Below are positions 61,300-64,000 of a DNA stretch of 64,000 nt, piece after piece (positions within the stretch are counted from its first letter, which is position 1; every line of letters begins with the position of its first letter). The stretch comes from Plectrocnemia conspersa (taxonomy: Eukaryota; Arthropoda; Insecta; Trichoptera; Polycentropodidae): NCBI GenBank assembly GCA_009617715.1, contig VTFK01000126.1, positions 1 through 64,000 on the forward strand, given 5' to 3'. Under the pieces are notes generated by a model, which was not told the origin of the DNA, ran no database searches, and worked only from the letters and a program-made list of their open reading frames with translations. The translations under genes and the position numbers were made by a program.

Positions 61300-62913
61300 T
61301 CTAGCGTTTTAATTAATTTTGTAGCAAACTTAAGACAATAAATGCTGATTATTAAATAACTATAACCATGATTGATATTGTATGGCTCTTAAATTGCTGT
61401 CGTTCTTTAAGTAAGAGTGAGAATGGGGGAGGAATTGGGAGTGAAGATACGTTGCGATATACATATGTATGAACGAGTAAAAACCCCGTTACTTTTAACC
61501 CAGGAGACCGAAATTTGAAAAACGTATGCAATTAGTTTTAAAAGCAAAGTTAAATTTCAAAAAAGATAATTTATGAGGATAATTGATTTAATAAATACTT
61601 TTACAGTTATATATGTTTGTAAACATTTTATAAATAGCAAAGCAAAAAAAATATTAATGTAATTAAAAAATAACTAAACTGAAAAATGAGAGAAAAACTT
61701 AAAGAGTCATATTAAATTGGTTATTACACTTTACGGTCCTAAAAAAAACAAACTCTACCAGGTCCATAATAGATTTGCAAAATTTAAGTATACACAAAAC
61801 CTTTATATTTTTCTAATATATGATAACAAAATTTTAACTAATAATCGACTGAGATTTGACATATGCTCCACTAGAATAAAATTGATGACATATAACTGGA
61901 AAGGGTTAATAGTAATAACTTATAAAACGATTAATATTGCCTCAAAATATATTAAAAAAATTAATAAGTTATCTATTTCGTAGGTGTCTGTTGAAGAATA
62001 TTTAAAAATAAATAATAAAACAACTAATACAACTTTAATTTCAGCTAAGGAAATATTTATTATTAATATACACGAATAAAATGCGATTGTAAAAATATTA
62101 AAATGTGAATAATAAATTGCACGTCCCAGAATAATATCGTTAATTCTGCTCAATTTTTATTGTATTCGAACCAAATGTCAAATTTATGTTGACTTAATTG
62201 AAAACGTTGGACGAACATTTTTGATGGCATATTTTTGTAAAGATAAGTTTCGATTTTCACCTTCACTCTCTAAATTTATTAAAATATTCCGTTCATCATG
62301 ACGACGTCTTCAATTGTTGTACATTTTTTGATCAAGTTTTACGGACAAAGTAATTTTCACTTCGTGTTTAATATATTTACAGTGAATAAACAAATACAAA
62401 TACTGAATATAGGATTTTTAATTATATAGGACTAAGCATGAATATCTAATAAATTGGAAAGAACAAAATATGTAAAAAAGGATTTTTATTTTATTAGAAA
62501 ATGCTATTAAAATAATAGTCCTAGCTGCATAATGACATATTGGTTGTAAATTGTGATAAACACTTATTAAAATTAATAAAATAGACGATTTACAAACTTT
62601 GATAGGTGTGATTGGGCTTAACCCGTTGTAACACATTGGGTTAACGCCTCTCATGTTGCAGCGGAAGATTTAGAAACAAATATATCGAACCAATATATTT
62701 ATACTGTCTCGATATTTTTAATATATATAAAAATACCTAATTAAGTATTAATCAATAATAAATTGGCACAGACATGATTTTATATAACAGAAAACTTATC
62801 TCGTGAATAAAAAAAACAACTGGAAAAAAACGCAAAGGACTTCAAACTCGTAACATTTCAATAAATAAAAAGAAGGATTTTATCATTTTTTTAACAAAGC
62901 TATTTTAATGCCA
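61300..62913. other. Intergenic AT-rich DNA, nothing recognised
   Basis: Short chance frames only (61717-61983, 61920-62153, 62418-62654), with no domain. Confidence 0.5.
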
Positions 62914-63060
62914 CTATTGTGTATCTATTTATGTGAAAAAATATTTTCTACCATGACAAAATTAAAACTGGAAACCTATCTACGTTTAAAAAATGATACA
63001 GAACTAGACCATTATATGGAGAAATTAATAAATATCAAACAAGCCCAAATTTCACATTAA
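62914..63060 (+). pseudogene. hAT transposase C-terminal fragment
   Basis: An open frame of 48 codons reads LLCIYLCEKIFSTMTKLK, lacks the following dimerisation residues, continues LRLKNDTELDHYMEKL and ends at TAA. The YLCEKxFSTM motif and the RLK segment near the end are typical of hAT transposases. The rest of the element is not seen upstream. Confidence 0.7.
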
Positions 63061-64000
63061 ATTTCAATGTTATGAACTAATATTTTGGATATTATTTTTG
63101 TTAAATAAATTCACATAATTTATTGACAGAATAAATGTTTTTTTTAAAGAGAAAATGGTGTTTTAATTAGATATTATTTAATTAATTATCTTTAAATTTT
63201 ATACCAGATCGACAGACCAGTGGTATAAGTCGGTTACTACTACCTGAAAGACGAAGGAAAAAGAAAAGTTCGAATCTCATCATAGATTAGGTTTTTCTAT
63301 ATTTTCCTTATCTCACAGATGAATATCGTAACAAGCTAGACTGTAAAAATGATCTAATAAGGAGCCCTTCAACTCATATATGTATTAAAAATATATAAAA
63401 TCTATAAAAGTTAATTTTTTACCTTGAATAACCGTCACTTATCTGGTATAATATAAGATTTAAATAATAATATTAATAATTCTCTAGACACATTTATTTT
63501 AAATAACAATAAAAATAACATGAAAATTACACTTACTTGTTACCTTGACGATCGTTAAATAAATAATTGTGCGACCAAACAAAGGAAATCGTGCATAATT
63601 TTTTTCAATTAATATTAATATGTAAAATATATCTTTAGTGTTATATTTTTAATCTCCATTAGTAGGGAGTAGACACCTAAAAAATGAGTGAGTACTATTC
63701 ATTAAGTAATGTTATCAGGGAGTAGGTACCTACAAAATGAAAAAAAAATTCTATTCTAATATTTTATTTATAGTGGCGGCAGCACACGCTGAAAACTCCT
63801 TATGTGTACATACCTATGTATCCCAATACCTGGGAGAGCAAGTTTGACGGTTGAATCGCACGGTAAACTGTGGAACTTGATGGTTTGCAATTTATCGCTC
63901 CATCAAATTGATGAAGATCGTAACGTAAGGCATCAAAGCGCAAGTCGCAGACCATCAATAGCTCAATGTGTATGTGTTTGCATACACAGGGTGTTTCTAA
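63061..64000. other. Right-edge intergenic DNA
   Basis: GGGAGTAGRYACCTAMAAAATGA occurs twice (about 63664 and 63718), a short tandem-like repeat. The last 240 bases are GC-richer. The window ends in CAGGGTGTTTCTAA, which may be the start of another transposon but cannot be judged. Confidence 0.35.

Noticed and set aside
1..64000. CRISPR array or bacterial-type operon
   Set aside because: No short regularly spaced repeats with unique spacers and no operon layout; the window is plainly eukaryotic with spliced exons.

Overview
This is an AT-rich insect genome window. The kind of organism is inferred from its one clear host gene, an insect Dpr-interacting-protein/lachesin-type cell adhesion gene, and from its transposons (mariner, hAT, Tc1-like, non-LTR retrotransposons, fold-back MITEs). 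The insect order cannot be fixed from the sequence.

Host gene. A nine-exon plus-strand gene runs from about 12530 (putative start site) to 60095 (polyadenylation signal). Its coding exons are 12852-12933, 53303-53406, 53616-53823, 53918-54073, 54387-54515, 54606-54743, 56867-57016, 57113-57187 and 59777-59898. All splice phases agree, and the spliced frame encodes 387 residues: signal peptide, three Ig domains with all six cysteines, a short Ser/Thr stalk and a hydrophobic tail typical of GPI anchoring. Intron 1 is about 40.4 kb and holds most of the window; the last eight exons fit in 6.6 kb.

Layout. Positions 1-1107 are four copies of a 278-bp satellite in an alternating A-B-A-B order. From 1.1 to 12.4 kb there is intergenic DNA with a LINE relic (3782-4831), a mariner relic (5695-6000), a hAT end (about 8165-8255), a possible pogo-like relic (8.6-9.2 kb) and a LINE 3' fragment (11.5-11.8 kb). 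The promoter and exon 1 lie at 12.4-12.9 kb.

Intron 1 contains an antisense LINE relic (13.3-14.0 kb), a defective hAT element with a perfect 8-bp target duplication (19383-20438), a 256-bp near-palindromic fold-back MITE (22.8-23.1 kb) with a second copy at 51.9-52.1 kb, and a mariner (23790-24974) nested in a LINE. Then come two consecutive copies of a 9-10 kb segment, A (about 24.95-34.2 kb) and B (about 34.3-44.05 kb). The two copies differ mainly by one- and few-base insertions and deletions, which looks like unpolished long-read sequence or an uncollapsed haplotype rather than ordinary evolution. Further relics follow at 44.7 kb (hAT), 46.8 kb (LINE) and 52.6 kb.

Downstream of the gene (60.1-64.0 kb) are a Tc1/mariner-type relic (60.78-61.17 kb) and a hAT transposase C-terminus (62.9-63.06 kb). 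I found no tRNA, rRNA, CRISPR array or second host gene. I see no clearly new biological system. The most unusual features are the tandem 9.5-kb unit, the fold-back MITE pair, the palindrome-rich hAT element and the dimeric satellite.
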